Below are positions 8,105 to 16,069 of a stretch of DNA of 64,000 nucleotides, one piece after another. Origin of the DNA: CAZTAO01 sp964611645 (lineage in GTDB: Bacteria > Armatimonadota > UBA5829); NCBI GenBank assembly GCA_964611645.1, contig CAZTAO010000016.1, positions 28,478 through 92,477 of the forward strand, given 5' to 3'. The first letter of the stretch is position 1. Each line of letters begins with the position of its first letter. Made by a program: the position numbers and the translations under genes. The notes beneath the pieces were generated by a model. The model did no database searches. It worked only from the letters and a program-made list of their open reading frames with translations, and was not told the origin of the DNA.

Positions 8105-8989
8105 CTATTTCCCTCCAACAGCCTGAGCCGACTCTCGCGCGCCGCGCTCCTGCTCAAAGTAGAATGATTTCCTTGCTTTTAACTCGTCCCAGTCGACCTG
8201 GTGAGCATCGAAGTCGGGGCCGTCAACGCACACAAACTGCGTTTTCCCGCCAACAGTCACCCGGCACCCACCGCACATTCCAGTGCCATCGATCATAATC
8301 GGGTCGAGGCTGACGAGGGTTTTCACGCCATAGGGTTCTGTCACATTCGATACCGCTCTCATCATAGGCAGTGGGCCGACCGCAAACACCAGGTCCACCC
8401 CACCCGCATCCAGCAGTTCCTTGAGCGGATCGACAACCAGGCCTTTTCTGCCATAAGAGCCGTCGTCGGTAGTGATGAATATCTCATCCGCTATCGCGCG
8501 CAGAGAGTCTTCAAGCAGTATCAGTGACTTTTCTCTCGCGCCGACTATCACGATGAGCTTATTGCCGGCCTGCTTCAGCGCGCGGGCAACCGGATAGGCT
8601 ATCGCGGTCCCCACCCCACCACCGATTACCACGGTCGTTCCGTACTTCTCGATGTCTGTGGGCTTGCCCAATGGCCCGGATATGCTCGGCACGTCCTGCC
8701 CGACTTCCAGCCTGCCTAGCTCGATAGTGCTCTGCCCGACCTCCTGGAAGACAAGCGTGATCGTGCCGTTATCTTTGTCCCAGCTTGATATAGTGAGAGG
8801 CATTCTCTCGCTCTTCTCGCCCGACCACACCATCACAAACTGCCCCGGCTTAGCCGACGCGGCTATCAGCGGCGCCTTGACCTCCAGCAGTGTGAGTATC
8901 GGTGACAACTTCTCTTTCCGAACGATTGTATTTCTCAGGTCTTGCTGAGTCAGATCCGCAAGCCTGCACTTGTGTGAACCTTGGTCCAT
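8105..8989 (-). CDS. nfnA: NADH-dependent ferredoxin:NADP+ oxidoreductase, small subunit
   Basis: Small FAD and [2Fe-2S] subunit of NfnAB, 294 residues, related to dihydroorotate dehydrogenase electron-transfer subunits. An N-terminal flavin domain (RMPLTISSWD) precedes the NAD-binding region (VVIGGGVGTAIAYPVARAL). The C-terminal cluster site DGTGMCGGCRVTV with a further Cys in FVCVDGPDFD fits the Asp plus three Cys ligation described for Nfn small subunits. The ATG has AGGAG six bases upstream. The pair lets a fermenter or acetogen balance NADPH against ferredoxin, which fits the folate enzymes elsewhere in the window. Confidence 0.92.
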   Translation of the reverse strand: MDQGSHKCRLADLTQQDLRNTIVRKEKLSPILTLLEVKAPLIAASAKPGQFVMVWSGEKSERMPLTISSWDKDNGTITLVFQEVGQSTIELGRLEVGQDVPSISGPLGKPTDIEKYGTTVVIGGGVGTAIAYPVARALKQAGNKLIVIVGAREKSLILLEDSLRAIADEIFITTDDGSYGRKGLVVDPLKELLDAGGVDLVFAVGPLPMMRAVSNVTEPYGVKTLVSLDPIMIDGTGMCGGCRVTVGGKTQFVCVDGPDFDAHQVDWDELKARKSFYFEQERGARESAQAVGGK

Positions 8990-9029
8990 CTGCTACTCCT
9001 ATCTACTGATCGGCCTGAGATTCAGGCCG

Positions 9030-9302
9030 CTATTGACCGTCCGCAGGTCCTTCAACTCCGTCCAGAAACACCTGAACGATCTGCCTTGCTCTCTCGGCGT
9101 ATTCCAGAGGCACAACCACTGTGCCCCATATTCCTTCACCCATCTTGAAGACGCCGTCGTACATGGCTACCATCCTGCTCTCGATAACCGCGGGAATGCC
9201 CTCGTCGTCCAGATAGGACTTCACCACGCCCGCCGATAGCTCATCCGGCGCGCGATACACTACAACCAGATCCTCGCCTTGTCCGCGTTCCGTGTCGTTC
9301 AT
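9030..9302 (-). CDS. DUF2007-family small protein
   Basis: A 90-residue protein with the DUF2007 pattern: LVVVYRAPDELSAGVVKSYLDDEGIPAVIES, then GTVVVPLEYAERARQIVQ. These are small alpha/beta proteins related to the PII fold and called putative signal-transducing proteins, with no established function. GGAGG precedes the ATG by nine bases. It sits between the thioesterase and nfnA genes on one strand, so it is probably cotranscribed with them. Confidence 0.75.
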   Translation of the reverse strand: MNDTERGQGEDLVVVYRAPDELSAGVVKSYLDDEGIPAVIESRMVAMYDGVFKMGEGIWGTVVVPLEYAERARQIVQVFLDGVEGPADGQ

Positions 9303-9317
9303 AGCCTCAGTCCTCCG

Positions 9318-9755
9318 TTAGGTCGAAGCCTCCAGCAAGGCCGACTTTCCGTCGTCAAGCACTATCATTGTCTCGGAGCCGACCGCGATGACCGTGCCGT
9401 CTTCGTCTGTAACCTCGGCGGTCATATACAGCTTCCGACGTTCCTGGCCTGCAAACTTCCCCGCAAACCTGAGCCTGTGCCCAATGATCGCAGGTTTCTT
9501 GAGCCTGAAAGTCATCTCGCCTGTGATTGCATTGTAGCCCAGGACGTGCGCGTACCTGGCCATCACTTCGTCCAGCACAGTCGCGACTATTCCGCCGTGA
9601 GTGATGCCGCGCCAGCCCTGGTGCTCCTCAGGCGGAGTGTAGTAGGTGACGTACTCATCCCCTTCCACCGCAAACTCCAGCTTCAGCCCAATCGGGTTGT
9701 CCTTGCCGCACACGAAGCAGCCGTTATTATCTGTAAGCTTGACTCTTTCGGACAT
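9318..9755 (-). CDS. PaaI-type hotdog-fold thioesterase
   Basis: Acyl-CoA thioesterase-like hotdog protein, 145 residues. CFVCGKDNPIGLKL and the helix motif WRGITHGGIVATVLDEVMARYA are characteristic; the HGG segment is the usual active-site region. I chose the ATG at 9755, with GGAG ten bases upstream, over the GTG at 9764, which touches that site. The start lies inside the 3' end of nth, so translation is likely coupled. The physiological substrate is unknown. Confidence 0.8.
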   Translation of the reverse strand: MSERVKLTDNNGCFVCGKDNPIGLKLEFAVEGDEYVTYYTPPEEHQGWRGITHGGIVATVLDEVMARYAHVLGYNAITGEMTFRLKKPAIIGHRLRFAGKFAGQERRKLYMTAEVTDEDGTVIAVGSETMIVLDDGKSALLEAST

Positions 9756-10407
9756 AGAAATCACACTCCGAACTCAACACACAGGCGGCGCACGCCGGAT
9801 TTCTCGCGTGGCATACCTCTCGCCCGTGCCTGACCATATTTACGTGAAACTCGTATACCGATTCCGGCGCAACAACCTCCGCCAGCAGGTCGTGCGCCTT
9901 ATCCAGCGTGGTTTTCGGGATCAGCCCTAGTTGGATCGAGACACGCCTGACGTGCGTATCAACCGCAAGCACCGGCCTGCCCATCCCGAACATCAGCACA
10001 CAGGCCGCAGTCTTGCGCCCCACCCCGGGAATGCTCATCAGCGAACTGATGGCGTCTTCATCGCTCAACTCCGCGAGCCAGTCCAGATGAGGTTTCTCCG
10101 TTGTTCGCCCCAATTCCTGCAACGCGCATCGGATGGAGAAAGCCTTGCTTCGCCAAAGCCCAGCAGGTTTGATAGCGTCTTCCAGTTCACCCGGTCCTGC
10201 CCCCAGAACATCATCCCAATCCGGGAAACGCAGCTTCAGCGCGTCAAACGCCTTCTGGCAATTGGCGGAGGTCGTGTTCTGAGACAAAATGGTGTAAACC
10301 AGTTCGTCCATCAGACTCAGACGGGGACTCCATACTGCTGAGCCGTACGCCTGAACCAGAAGCTCGTCTACGATTCTCGCTTTACAGACACTATCTCGCA
10401 AACACAC
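9727..10407 (-). CDS. nth: Endonuclease III
   Basis: Base-excision repair DNA glycosylase and AP lyase. ILSQNTTSANCQKAF, the helix-hairpin-helix SIPGVGRKTAACVLMF with its catalytic Lys, the catalytic Asp of AVDTHVRR, and C-x6-C-x2-C-x5-C at the C-terminus for a [4Fe-4S] cluster are all present. The frame stays open upstream to 10581, but that part resembles no Nth and overlaps the divergent gene at 10565, so I place the start at the GTG at 10407 (226 residues), with GGAG eleven bases before it. The exact start is uncertain. The stop lies within the thioesterase gene. Confidence 0.9.
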   Translation of the reverse strand: MCLRDSVCKARIVDELLVQAYGSAVWSPRLSLMDELVYTILSQNTTSANCQKAFDALKLRFPDWDDVLGAGPGELEDAIKPAGLWRSKAFSIRCALQELGRTTEKPHLDWLAELSDEDAISSLMSIPGVGRKTAACVLMFGMGRPVLAVDTHVRRVSIQLGLIPKTTLDKAHDLLAEVVAPESVYEFHVNMVRHGREVCHARNPACAACVLSSECDFYVRKSQAYR

Positions 10408-10564
10408 GAGCAGGAACACTCCAAGCTGAAAGGCTTCTTCACACCCAACGAGGCACAACAAAACTGAAGGGTTTTTCCCAACCACTATAGTATAGTTCAA
10501 TAATGCCTGTGAGGAAAGTCGGGCGCTGCATCTGCCAGCATCAACGTGATAAGGAGATACCGCT

Positions 10565-11761
10565 TTGAGCAAGTCTGCCATGTCCAGCCGCGAGAGGATG
10601 CTTGCTGCGCTGAAATGCGAGGGGCCGGACCGTATCCCGATGTCCCCCTACGTTTCCCAGGGCCCGTTCCTGGCTGAGCCGTTGTTCTGGCGAGACCAGA
10701 TCGAGCGCGCGGAACGCATGCTCGAACTGAAGATGGACCCGACCATCGACATCTGGTTTCCGGAACCTCAGCCCCACCCCGATGTCACGATCAAGACCTG
10801 GCGCGACACAAGCGGACCGGTGCCTGTAACAACCAAAGAGTATCACACTCCGGCCGGCGTGATGCGAATGGCCTGCAAGGAAAGTGACGAGTGGTGCAGC
10901 TGGAAGCACGGAGCCTGGGTTCCGACGACCCTCGGCTACGACAAGCGCCAGCACTACAACATCGAGGTCTTCGACGACTGGCAAATCTCCCGCCGGACGG
11001 AGCCGTGGGTCAAAGGCCCGGAAGACCTGGAGAAGCTGCGACACGTCATGCGCTTGCCGGAGGATTATGTCCTTGACGAGTGGATGATGGATGTCCAGAG
11101 GGCCGCGGAGATCGCGAAGAAGTACGACATACTGCTGCAGGCGAGAAGAACTATAGTCGGGGACGCGTTCCAGTGGTTCTGCGACATCAACGATTTCATG
11201 TGCTGGATGATCGAGGAACCTGAATTCGTCAGAGAGTTTCTGGCCATCTTCCACGACTGGGCGATGGGGCTTACAAAGCTGGCGCTGGAAGCAGGGGTGG
11301 ATGTGGTGCAGAGACGCGGGTGGTATGAGATCCCACTATTCTGGAGTCTGAAGTACTTCGAAGAGTTCCTCGTTCCCAGTATTCAGGCCGAGACTAAACT
11401 GGTTCACGATGCCGGCAAGATTCATAGCTACCTCCTGCCTGAGGGCCAGGGCGCCTATGCGGACATCCTCGCGCGAATGGACTTCGACGTGGTCTACGGA
11501 ATCGACCCAAGGATGCTTTTCGGTGGCGACCTGCACACGGCGTTCGCCAAACTCGGTGACAAGAAGTCGTTCTGGGGCGGCATCAACGCGGAAGTAACGG
11601 TCCAGTCCGGTGACTACAAGACCATCGAGACTGCGATCAAGGAAGCAATCGATGCTTTGGGAGGCAATGGCGGCCTGGCGCTATCGACATTCATCTTCCC
11701 GCCACTGAATCCGCAGGGAGTCCGGCATATGATCGACGCCTGGCGGAAGCTATGCCTGTGA
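10565..11761 (+). CDS. Uroporphyrinogen decarboxylase (URO-D) family protein
   Basis: A 398-residue member of the URO-D superfamily, opening SSRERMLAALKCEGPDRIPMSP and ending with GGLALSTFIFPPLNPQGVRHMIDAW, both typical. True HemE and the corrinoid methyltransferases MtaA and CmuA share this fold. The protein is longer and more divergent than HemE (about 350) and is unlikely to be the haem enzyme. Related proteins are abundant beside glycan-degradation genes in Armatimonadota and Planctomycetota, mostly without known function. The TTG start has AAGGAGA about nine bases upstream. It diverges from nth. Confidence 0.75.
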   Translation: MSKSAMSSRERMLAALKCEGPDRIPMSPYVSQGPFLAEPLFWRDQIERAERMLELKMDPTIDIWFPEPQPHPDVTIKTWRDTSGPVPVTTKEYHTPAGVMRMACKESDEWCSWKHGAWVPTTLGYDKRQHYNIEVFDDWQISRRTEPWVKGPEDLEKLRHVMRLPEDYVLDEWMMDVQRAAEIAKKYDILLQARRTIVGDAFQWFCDINDFMCWMIEEPEFVREFLAIFHDWAMGLTKLALEAGVDVVQRRGWYEIPLFWSLKYFEEFLVPSIQAETKLVHDAGKIHSYLLPEGQGAYADILARMDFDVVYGIDPRMLFGGDLHTAFAKLGDKKSFWGGINAEVTVQSGDYKTIETAIKEAIDALGGNGGLALSTFIFPPLNPQGVRHMIDAWRKLCL

Positions 11762-11766
11762 CGGCT

Positions 11767-11887
11767 CATAGCCTATGGCCGATGGCGGATAGCAAATAGA
11801 GGAAGGCCCGTAGCAACTGGCTCACCGTTGTATGCCATGGGCCTCGTCTCAACTACCGTAGGCTATCTGCCATTGACTATTCGCTAT
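11767..11887. repeat. Inverted repeat of a GCCTATGGCC-type element
   Basis: A segment at 11767-11799 (CATAGCCTATGGCC then GATGGCGGATAGC) is roughly inverted at 11861-11887 (GGCTATCTGCCATTG). A third related copy occurs at 55148-55180. It lies between convergent genes and may act as a terminator or be a degenerate dispersed repeat. Confidence 0.5.
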
Positions 11888-12423
11888 CAGCCCGCCTGGA
11901 CTTTCGACTCTCGGTCGAAGACCGGGAGGTACATTCTCCACACCTCATCCTTTGCGCCGGCAAGAAACTTGGTGTAGCTGATGAATGGCACGTATCTTGG
12001 CTTGGTCGGCTTGCTGTTGATTGTGAAACCGATCTGGCTGATGCTCTTGTCGCCCTTCTTGGAGTTGCACTTCCGGCAGCAGCAGAGCAGGTTTTCCCAA
12101 CTGGTTGGCCCGCCAAGTCTCTTGGGGATCACGTGGTCGACTGTCATGTCGTTGCCTTTGTGTCCGCAGTATTGGCACGTGTGGTCATCCCGGGCAAGAA
12201 TGCTGCGCCTGGAGAGCTTGAGTTGGGGTCTGGGGCGTTTGATGTGACTCCGAAGTCTGACAACCGACGGCAGCGAGATGCTCTTTGCAGCCGAATGCAT
12301 ACGCCGGGGGCTTTCGTGAACAACCTCAACCTTCCCCATCAGGAGCAGGTTGACTGCCCTCCTCGCGTTGCAGATATTGAGCGGCTCATAGTCGCTATTC
12401 AGGACCAATACCTCGGAACTCAC
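11887..12423 (-). CDS. HNH endonuclease family protein
   Basis: A 178-residue HNH nuclease-domain protein. CQYCG, TVDHVIPKRLGGPTSWENLL and CRKCNSKKG form the HNH core with four structural Cys and the catalytic His. The N-terminus VLVLNSDYEPLNICNARRAVNLLLMGKVEVV is the conserved leader of a widespread chromosomal HNH family of unknown role, so this is not obviously a restriction or mobile-intron enzyme. The GTG start has GGAGG nine bases upstream. A strong terminator of the upstream noncoding RNA lies about 60 bases before it. Confidence 0.85.
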   Translation of the reverse strand: MSSEVLVLNSDYEPLNICNARRAVNLLLMGKVEVVHESPRRMHSAAKSISLPSVVRLRSHIKRPRPQLKLSRRSILARDDHTCQYCGHKGNDMTVDHVIPKRLGGPTSWENLLCCCRKCNSKKGDKSISQIGFTINSKPTKPRYVPFISYTKFLAGAKDEVWRMYLPVFDRESKVQAG

Positions 12424-12478
12424 CTTTCCGACCCTCCAAAACTCCTCCGGCTGTCATTACAATTGCCCGCATCACAGA

Positions 12479-12516
12479 AAGAAAAAACCCACCGGGACAC
12501 GACGTCCGAGTGGGTT
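12479..12516 (-). terminator. Intrinsic terminator of the noncoding RNA
   Basis: Read on the minus strand, AACCCACTCGGAC (12504-12516) pairs with GTCCCGGTGGGTT (12486-12498) with one mismatch around a five-base loop. A run of six T follows directly (12482-12487). It is a textbook intrinsic terminator. Confidence 0.85.
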
Positions 12517-12688
12517 CATTGTGCGTACACTTGCTGGCTTTGAGTCACACAGCAAGAACCGTCTTCGACCATCCGAAGCGCACGAACCCGCTCCCCGGTC
12601 TCAAGAAACCACCCACGCAAACATATTCGGTAGTCGCTGTACAAGACAATAACCCTTGCTGTCGACGGGTCTCCCGCCGTATCCTACG
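12479..12688 (-). ncRNA. Structured noncoding RNA of about 205 nt, family unknown
   Basis: A consensus promoter and an intrinsic terminator enclose this stretch, and the longest open frames are 7 and 18 codons. On the RNA, ACAGCAAG (12655-12662) pairs with CUUGCUGU (12549-12556), and CGACUACCGAA pairs with UUCGG, a bulged A and UGGUCG, giving a long bulged rod with GUCUU/AAGAC between them. The middle segment CUUGCUG (12550-12556) can instead pair with CAGCAAG (12530-12536), so two folds compete. Size and rod shape recall 6S RNA, but I cannot confirm any family. SRP RNA, tmRNA and RNase P signatures are absent. A leader that attenuates the HNH gene is the alternative. Confidence 0.6.
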
Positions 12689-12694
12689 AATACG

Positions 12695-12723
12695 ATTCTA
12701 GCAGGCCGGCCTGAGCCTGTCAA
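12695..12723 (-). promoter_or_regulatory. Strong sigma-70-type promoter of the noncoding RNA
   Basis: On the minus strand TTGACA (12718-12723) is followed after exactly 17 bases by TAGAAT (12695-12700), the best promoter match in the window. The -35 box directly abuts the 17-bp duplicated target of the adjacent transposon-like element. Confidence 0.8.
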
Positions 12724-13083
12724 GCGCGCTCAGAACCCCGTGTTGTTGGTCTGAGATTCTGTCACCCCCTAATTGTTCTGAGAAAACGTCACCCCCCTTG
12801 GTGTACCCCGTTCCTTCATCGCAGAATGAGCAGAAAGCATCGTGCTGGGGATGTTTTGGGAAAAGGACGGCTACCATCGATGCGACGCGCGCGGTGGAAG
12901 CTAATCTACGGAGACGACGACACGATCTGTAGGAATGAGACGTCGCCAGGCAAGCCCGAAGAGTAGCAGCAGCGGACTCGTGCATCGCCTGGTCACTCGC
13001 GAGAGAGTGCCACGGGTGACAAAGTCTCAGACCAACAAGGGGTGACATTTTCTCAGACCAACGACAGCGCGCTCAGAACCCCG
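12724..13083. mobile_element. 326-bp non-autonomous transposon-like element with 17-bp target duplication
   Basis: GCGCGCTCAGAACCCCG occurs at 12724-12740 and again at 13067-13083, flanking a segment that begins TGT (12741) and ends ACA (13066). The ends carry a 24-base inverted repeat (12745-12768 and 13039-13062, 21 of 24 identical). Each end has a second inner copy (12775-12797; 13014-13036), so binding sites are doubled. No transposase is encoded; the best internal frame (12826-12966, 46 codons) is unrecognised. Long target duplications are known for the IS1202 family; other IS families with doubled ends, such as IS21, make shorter ones. I read it as an internally deleted derivative; family is tentative. 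Confidence 0.7.
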
Positions 13084-13150
13084 CCTTGAAAGGATGGCCG
13101 GATTCTGTTATTCTGTGTGTGGCTTAGACAGCACGGAGGTAGCATCTGCT

Positions 13151-13819
13151 ATGTGGAAATGGATAGCGCTTGCAGCATTGATTGCAGTTCTTATTGTAGT
13201 AAATAAGTGGCAGCCCAATCTCGAAAAGGCTGATGTGACGAAGAGCAGCCACGCAATGGATGAAGAGAAAGCAACGGATGAACACGATCATGAGGCTGAG
13301 GCTACGCCCCCGAAAGCCTCGATAAAGGCAACGATGGAGCCTGGCAGAGTGATTGAGATCAAGACCACAAAAGGCCTGATCGTGTTCACGCTGTTCGAGA
13401 AAGACTGCCCCATCACCACTTCGAGAATAGCTGACCTTGTACGGCAGGGTCTCTACGATGGCGTAAAGTGGCCCCGCGTCGAAGGATGGGTCATACAGAC
13501 TGCGGAGGCCAAGTCGCCGGTTCCCGGGATAGGGCTTGAACTCGCGGAAGGCTTGAGGAACGCAAAGGGCGCGGTAGGGATGGCCCGGACAGATGACGTC
13601 AACAGCAACACTTCAGTTTTCTACATCCTCAAGGAGCCTCAGCCGTCGCTTGATATGAAGTACACCATCTTCGGCAGACTGCTCTACGGTATGGACGTGG
13701 CCATGAAGATCAGGCCGACGGACAGCATAATAACCGCCAAGATTCGCCCGCTTACAGACAAAGACAGGAAGCGGCTGGGAGAAGTCCTGGCAATGGAAGT
13801 AGAGCGCAGCACGAACTAG
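13151..13819 (+). CDS. Membrane-anchored cyclophilin-type peptidyl-prolyl isomerase
   Basis: A 222-residue protein with one N-terminal hydrophobic helix (WIALAALIAVLIVV), an acidic His-rich linker (about 30-60) and a cyclophilin domain (EIKTTKGLIVFTLFEKDCPITTSRI, then SVFYILKEPQPSLDMKYTIFGRLLYGMDV). The domain should lie outside the membrane. It is diverged: the usual RVIPGFMIQGGD is replaced by RVEGWVIQTAE, so isomerase activity is uncertain. The ATG at 13151 has GGAGG about eleven bases upstream. It starts soon after the transposon-like element and is followed by the AraC-type regulator. Confidence 0.75.
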   Translation: MWKWIALAALIAVLIVVNKWQPNLEKADVTKSSHAMDEEKATDEHDHEAEATPPKASIKATMEPGRVIEIKTTKGLIVFTLFEKDCPITTSRIADLVRQGLYDGVKWPRVEGWVIQTAEAKSPVPGIGLELAEGLRNAKGAVGMARTDDVNSNTSVFYILKEPQPSLDMKYTIFGRLLYGMDVAMKIRPTDSIITAKIRPLTDKDRKRLGEVLAMEVERSTN

Positions 13820-13857
13820 ACGGCGCAAACCTTGAGCGCACGATCTACACGGCGAAA

Positions 13858-15072
13858 GTGGGCCTAGGTATGCCGTTTCAGTCCTATTCGTCCGGAGTCA
13901 CGGAGACTGGCTCTCTGTCCATCACGGCCAGCAGCGCCGCATTTACGCAGATGGTATGTGCCTACGAGGAAACGTGGAGCCTACACTGCCTGTTAACGGA
14001 CACTAGTGGCCAACTGCTGGACAATTATGCGCAGTCACCGAAGGAAAGGTGTGATCTCCGCAGGCGCGCCATCGCCGAGGCGCTCCGTTGGGGCGAGCCC
14101 TCTATCTTGGCTGCACCAGCGAACGAACTGCTTTGGGCGGTCCCGGTGATGCACAATGCGACCGTAATTGGCGGGATTGTCGTGGAAGGCGTTCGTCTGG
14201 GTGAGGACGCCTTCCCGGACGGCGGACTATCTGCCGTCGACGTCAGACACGCTGCCGCCGACCTGCTTCACATGGCCAAAGAGGCGAACCTCACGAACGC
14301 GGCTTTGCTGGAATTCCGGAAGCGCGAGACCGCGAGAGAGTCCCAACGAGCCGAAGCTATCCACGAACTCAAGCATCTTGACTACCGATCCATCAGAGAC
14401 GTCTACCTGGCAGAGGAGCCGGCACTGCTGGCTGCGATCAAGCATGGGGATACCCACGCAGCCAGAGAGATCATCAACCGGGTCCTGGCGGCCATCTACC
14501 ACCTCGGCATGGAACGGCCTGAAGTCCTCAAGAGTTACCTGCTTGAACTAGTGGTGACGATGTCACGCAGCGCCGTCGAAGCAGGTGCCGATTCCACGGA
14601 GCTTCTGGGAACCAACTACTCCTCATTCGCTGAACTGTCGCACATAAACTCGGAGGAGGAGCTATGCGCGTGGCTGGTCTCCATGCTCGAACGCATAATG
14701 GACGCCATAAAGGCAAACATACAGTATCCCAGCAACGTGCTCGTCGCTCAAGCTATCAAGTATATGCAGGATAACCTCCGAAATCCTATTTCACGAGACG
14801 AAGTCGCGGACGTAGCCTGCCTTTCCCCATCTCATTTCAGCAGGGTTGTGAAGCAGACTTTCGGTTACTCGTTCACCGAGCTTCTGGCAAGAATGCGGGT
14901 CGAGTGCGCGCAGGACAGCCTCGCCAGGACTGAGAAGAGCCTGGTGCAGGTTGGCCTGGACTGCGGCTTCAACGACCAGAGTTACTTCACCAAAGTCTTC
15001 CAGCGCTACACCGGCCAGACCCCCGGCGAATTCCGGCGCCTGCACTCGGGTACATCGTTCGCCACAAGCTAG
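13858..15072 (+). CDS. AraC-family regulator with PocR-like sensory domain
   Basis: Cytoplasmic transcription regulator of 404 residues. The N-terminal part (about 25-135) resembles the PocR ligand-binding domain, with WAVPVMHNATVIGGIVVEG in its core. The C-terminal 100 residues are a double helix-turn-helix AraC domain (AIKYMQDNLRNPISRDEVADVACLSPSHFSR, then CGFNDQSYFTKVFQRYTGQTPGEFR). PocR-type sensors often control corrinoid or diol metabolism, so the methyltransferase and folate genes starting 160 bases downstream on the same strand are the natural targets, which is inference. The GTG at 13858 lacks a clear ribosome site; ATG 13870 is an alternative. Confidence 0.8.
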   Translation: MGLGMPFQSYSSGVTETGSLSITASSAAFTQMVCAYEETWSLHCLLTDTSGQLLDNYAQSPKERCDLRRRAIAEALRWGEPSILAAPANELLWAVPVMHNATVIGGIVVEGVRLGEDAFPDGGLSAVDVRHAAADLLHMAKEANLTNAALLEFRKRETARESQRAEAIHELKHLDYRSIRDVYLAEEPALLAAIKHGDTHAAREIINRVLAAIYHLGMERPEVLKSYLLELVVTMSRSAVEAGADSTELLGTNYSSFAELSHINSEEELCAWLVSMLERIMDAIKANIQYPSNVLVAQAIKYMQDNLRNPISRDEVADVACLSPSHFSRVVKQTFGYSFTELLARMRVECAQDSLARTEKSLVQVGLDCGFNDQSYFTKVFQRYTGQTPGEFRRLHSGTSFATS

Positions 15073-15233
15073 ATACCCCGGTTAAGCATCCGCGTGGTAA
15101 ATACGTGCTTTGTCACATAATTGAAATGCCGCGATATTACAACGCCAAACTCTTCCCAACGAGCGTAGTTCTGGGGTAAGATAGGTTGTGTCGTAATCCG
15201 GACGCTCCCACTCGACCAATGGAGGTATATCCA

Positions 15234-16067
15234 ATGCTTGTAGTTGCCGAGAGAATCAACACCAGCCGCAAGATCAAAGGTGAGTTGCTAGTCGAGCAAG
15301 CAGTTGTGAACCGAGATGCAGAGTACATTCAGAAACTTGCCAAGGACCAGGTGGCAGCCGGGCCGGAGGGATGCACTTATGTAGACATAAACGCAGGCAC
15401 CCTCACCTCAGGCGAGCCGGAAGCCCTTGAATGGCTGACGAGAGTTGTGCAGGAGGCGGTTGACGCGCCCATCTCATTCGATACGCCCAACGCCGCCGCC
15501 CTGGAGAAAGGGCTGGCTACCTACGATAGCAGCAAGGGCCAGCCGCTCATCAACTCCATCACAGCCGAGTCACTCCGCTACAAGAACGTGCTGCCGTTTG
15601 TGTTGGAGCATAAGTCCAAGGTGATTGCCCTGGCTATGGATGATTCTGGGATTCAGACCGATCCAGTGAAGCGCCTGACGGTGGCTAAGCAACTCGTGGA
15701 CAACCTCACCTCCGACGGAGTAGCGCTCGACAATATCTACGTGGACCCTCTCACATTCCCCATAGGAACCGGGAGCGATGTTGTTGTTTCGATGCTCGAT
15801 ATCATCGCCAAGGTCAAAGAAGCCTATCCGGGGGTTCACATAATAGCCGGTCTTTCAAACGTCTCCCACGGAATGCCTGCCAGGAAACTGCTCAATCAGG
15901 CTGTTACGGTGCTGGCGTTGGGCAAAGGTCTTGATGCCGCGATCATCGACCCCAATGACAGGTACCTGATGGCTATGATCGCCTCCACCGAAGCCCTCCT
16001 GGGAATCGATGACTTCTGCGTCAACTACATCGGCCTCTCCCGCCAGGGCGCTTTCGAGGGGCTATAG
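15234..16067 (+). CDS. Pterin-binding methyltetrahydrofolate methyltransferase (AcsE/MtgA-like)
   Basis: A 277-residue protein of the pterin-binding TIM-barrel family that moves a methyl group between methyl-THF and a corrinoid. MLVVAERINTS, TYVDINAGTL, the AMDDSGI region, YVDPLTFPIGTG and IAGLSNVSHGMPAR are conserved in AcsE-like proteins. It is much shorter than MetH and lacks B12- and homocysteine-binding domains. The ATG at 15234 has GGAGG eight bases upstream. The next gene, metF, starts two bases after its stop. No corrinoid protein or CODH gene is in view, so the methyl partner is unknown. Confidence 0.85.
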   Translation: MLVVAERINTSRKIKGELLVEQAVVNRDAEYIQKLAKDQVAAGPEGCTYVDINAGTLTSGEPEALEWLTRVVQEAVDAPISFDTPNAAALEKGLATYDSSKGQPLINSITAESLRYKNVLPFVLEHKSKVIALAMDDSGIQTDPVKRLTVAKQLVDNLTSDGVALDNIYVDPLTFPIGTGSDVVVSMLDIIAKVKEAYPGVHIIAGLSNVSHGMPARKLLNQAVTVLALGKGLDAAIIDPNDRYLMAMIASTEALLGIDDFCVNYIGLSRQGAFEGL

Positions 16068-16069
16068 AG

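Noticed and set aside
12698..13048. Minus-strand open frame of 116 codons
   Set aside because: It starts within the terminal repeat of the transposon-like element and runs across it into the small RNA promoter; no transposase motif is visible.
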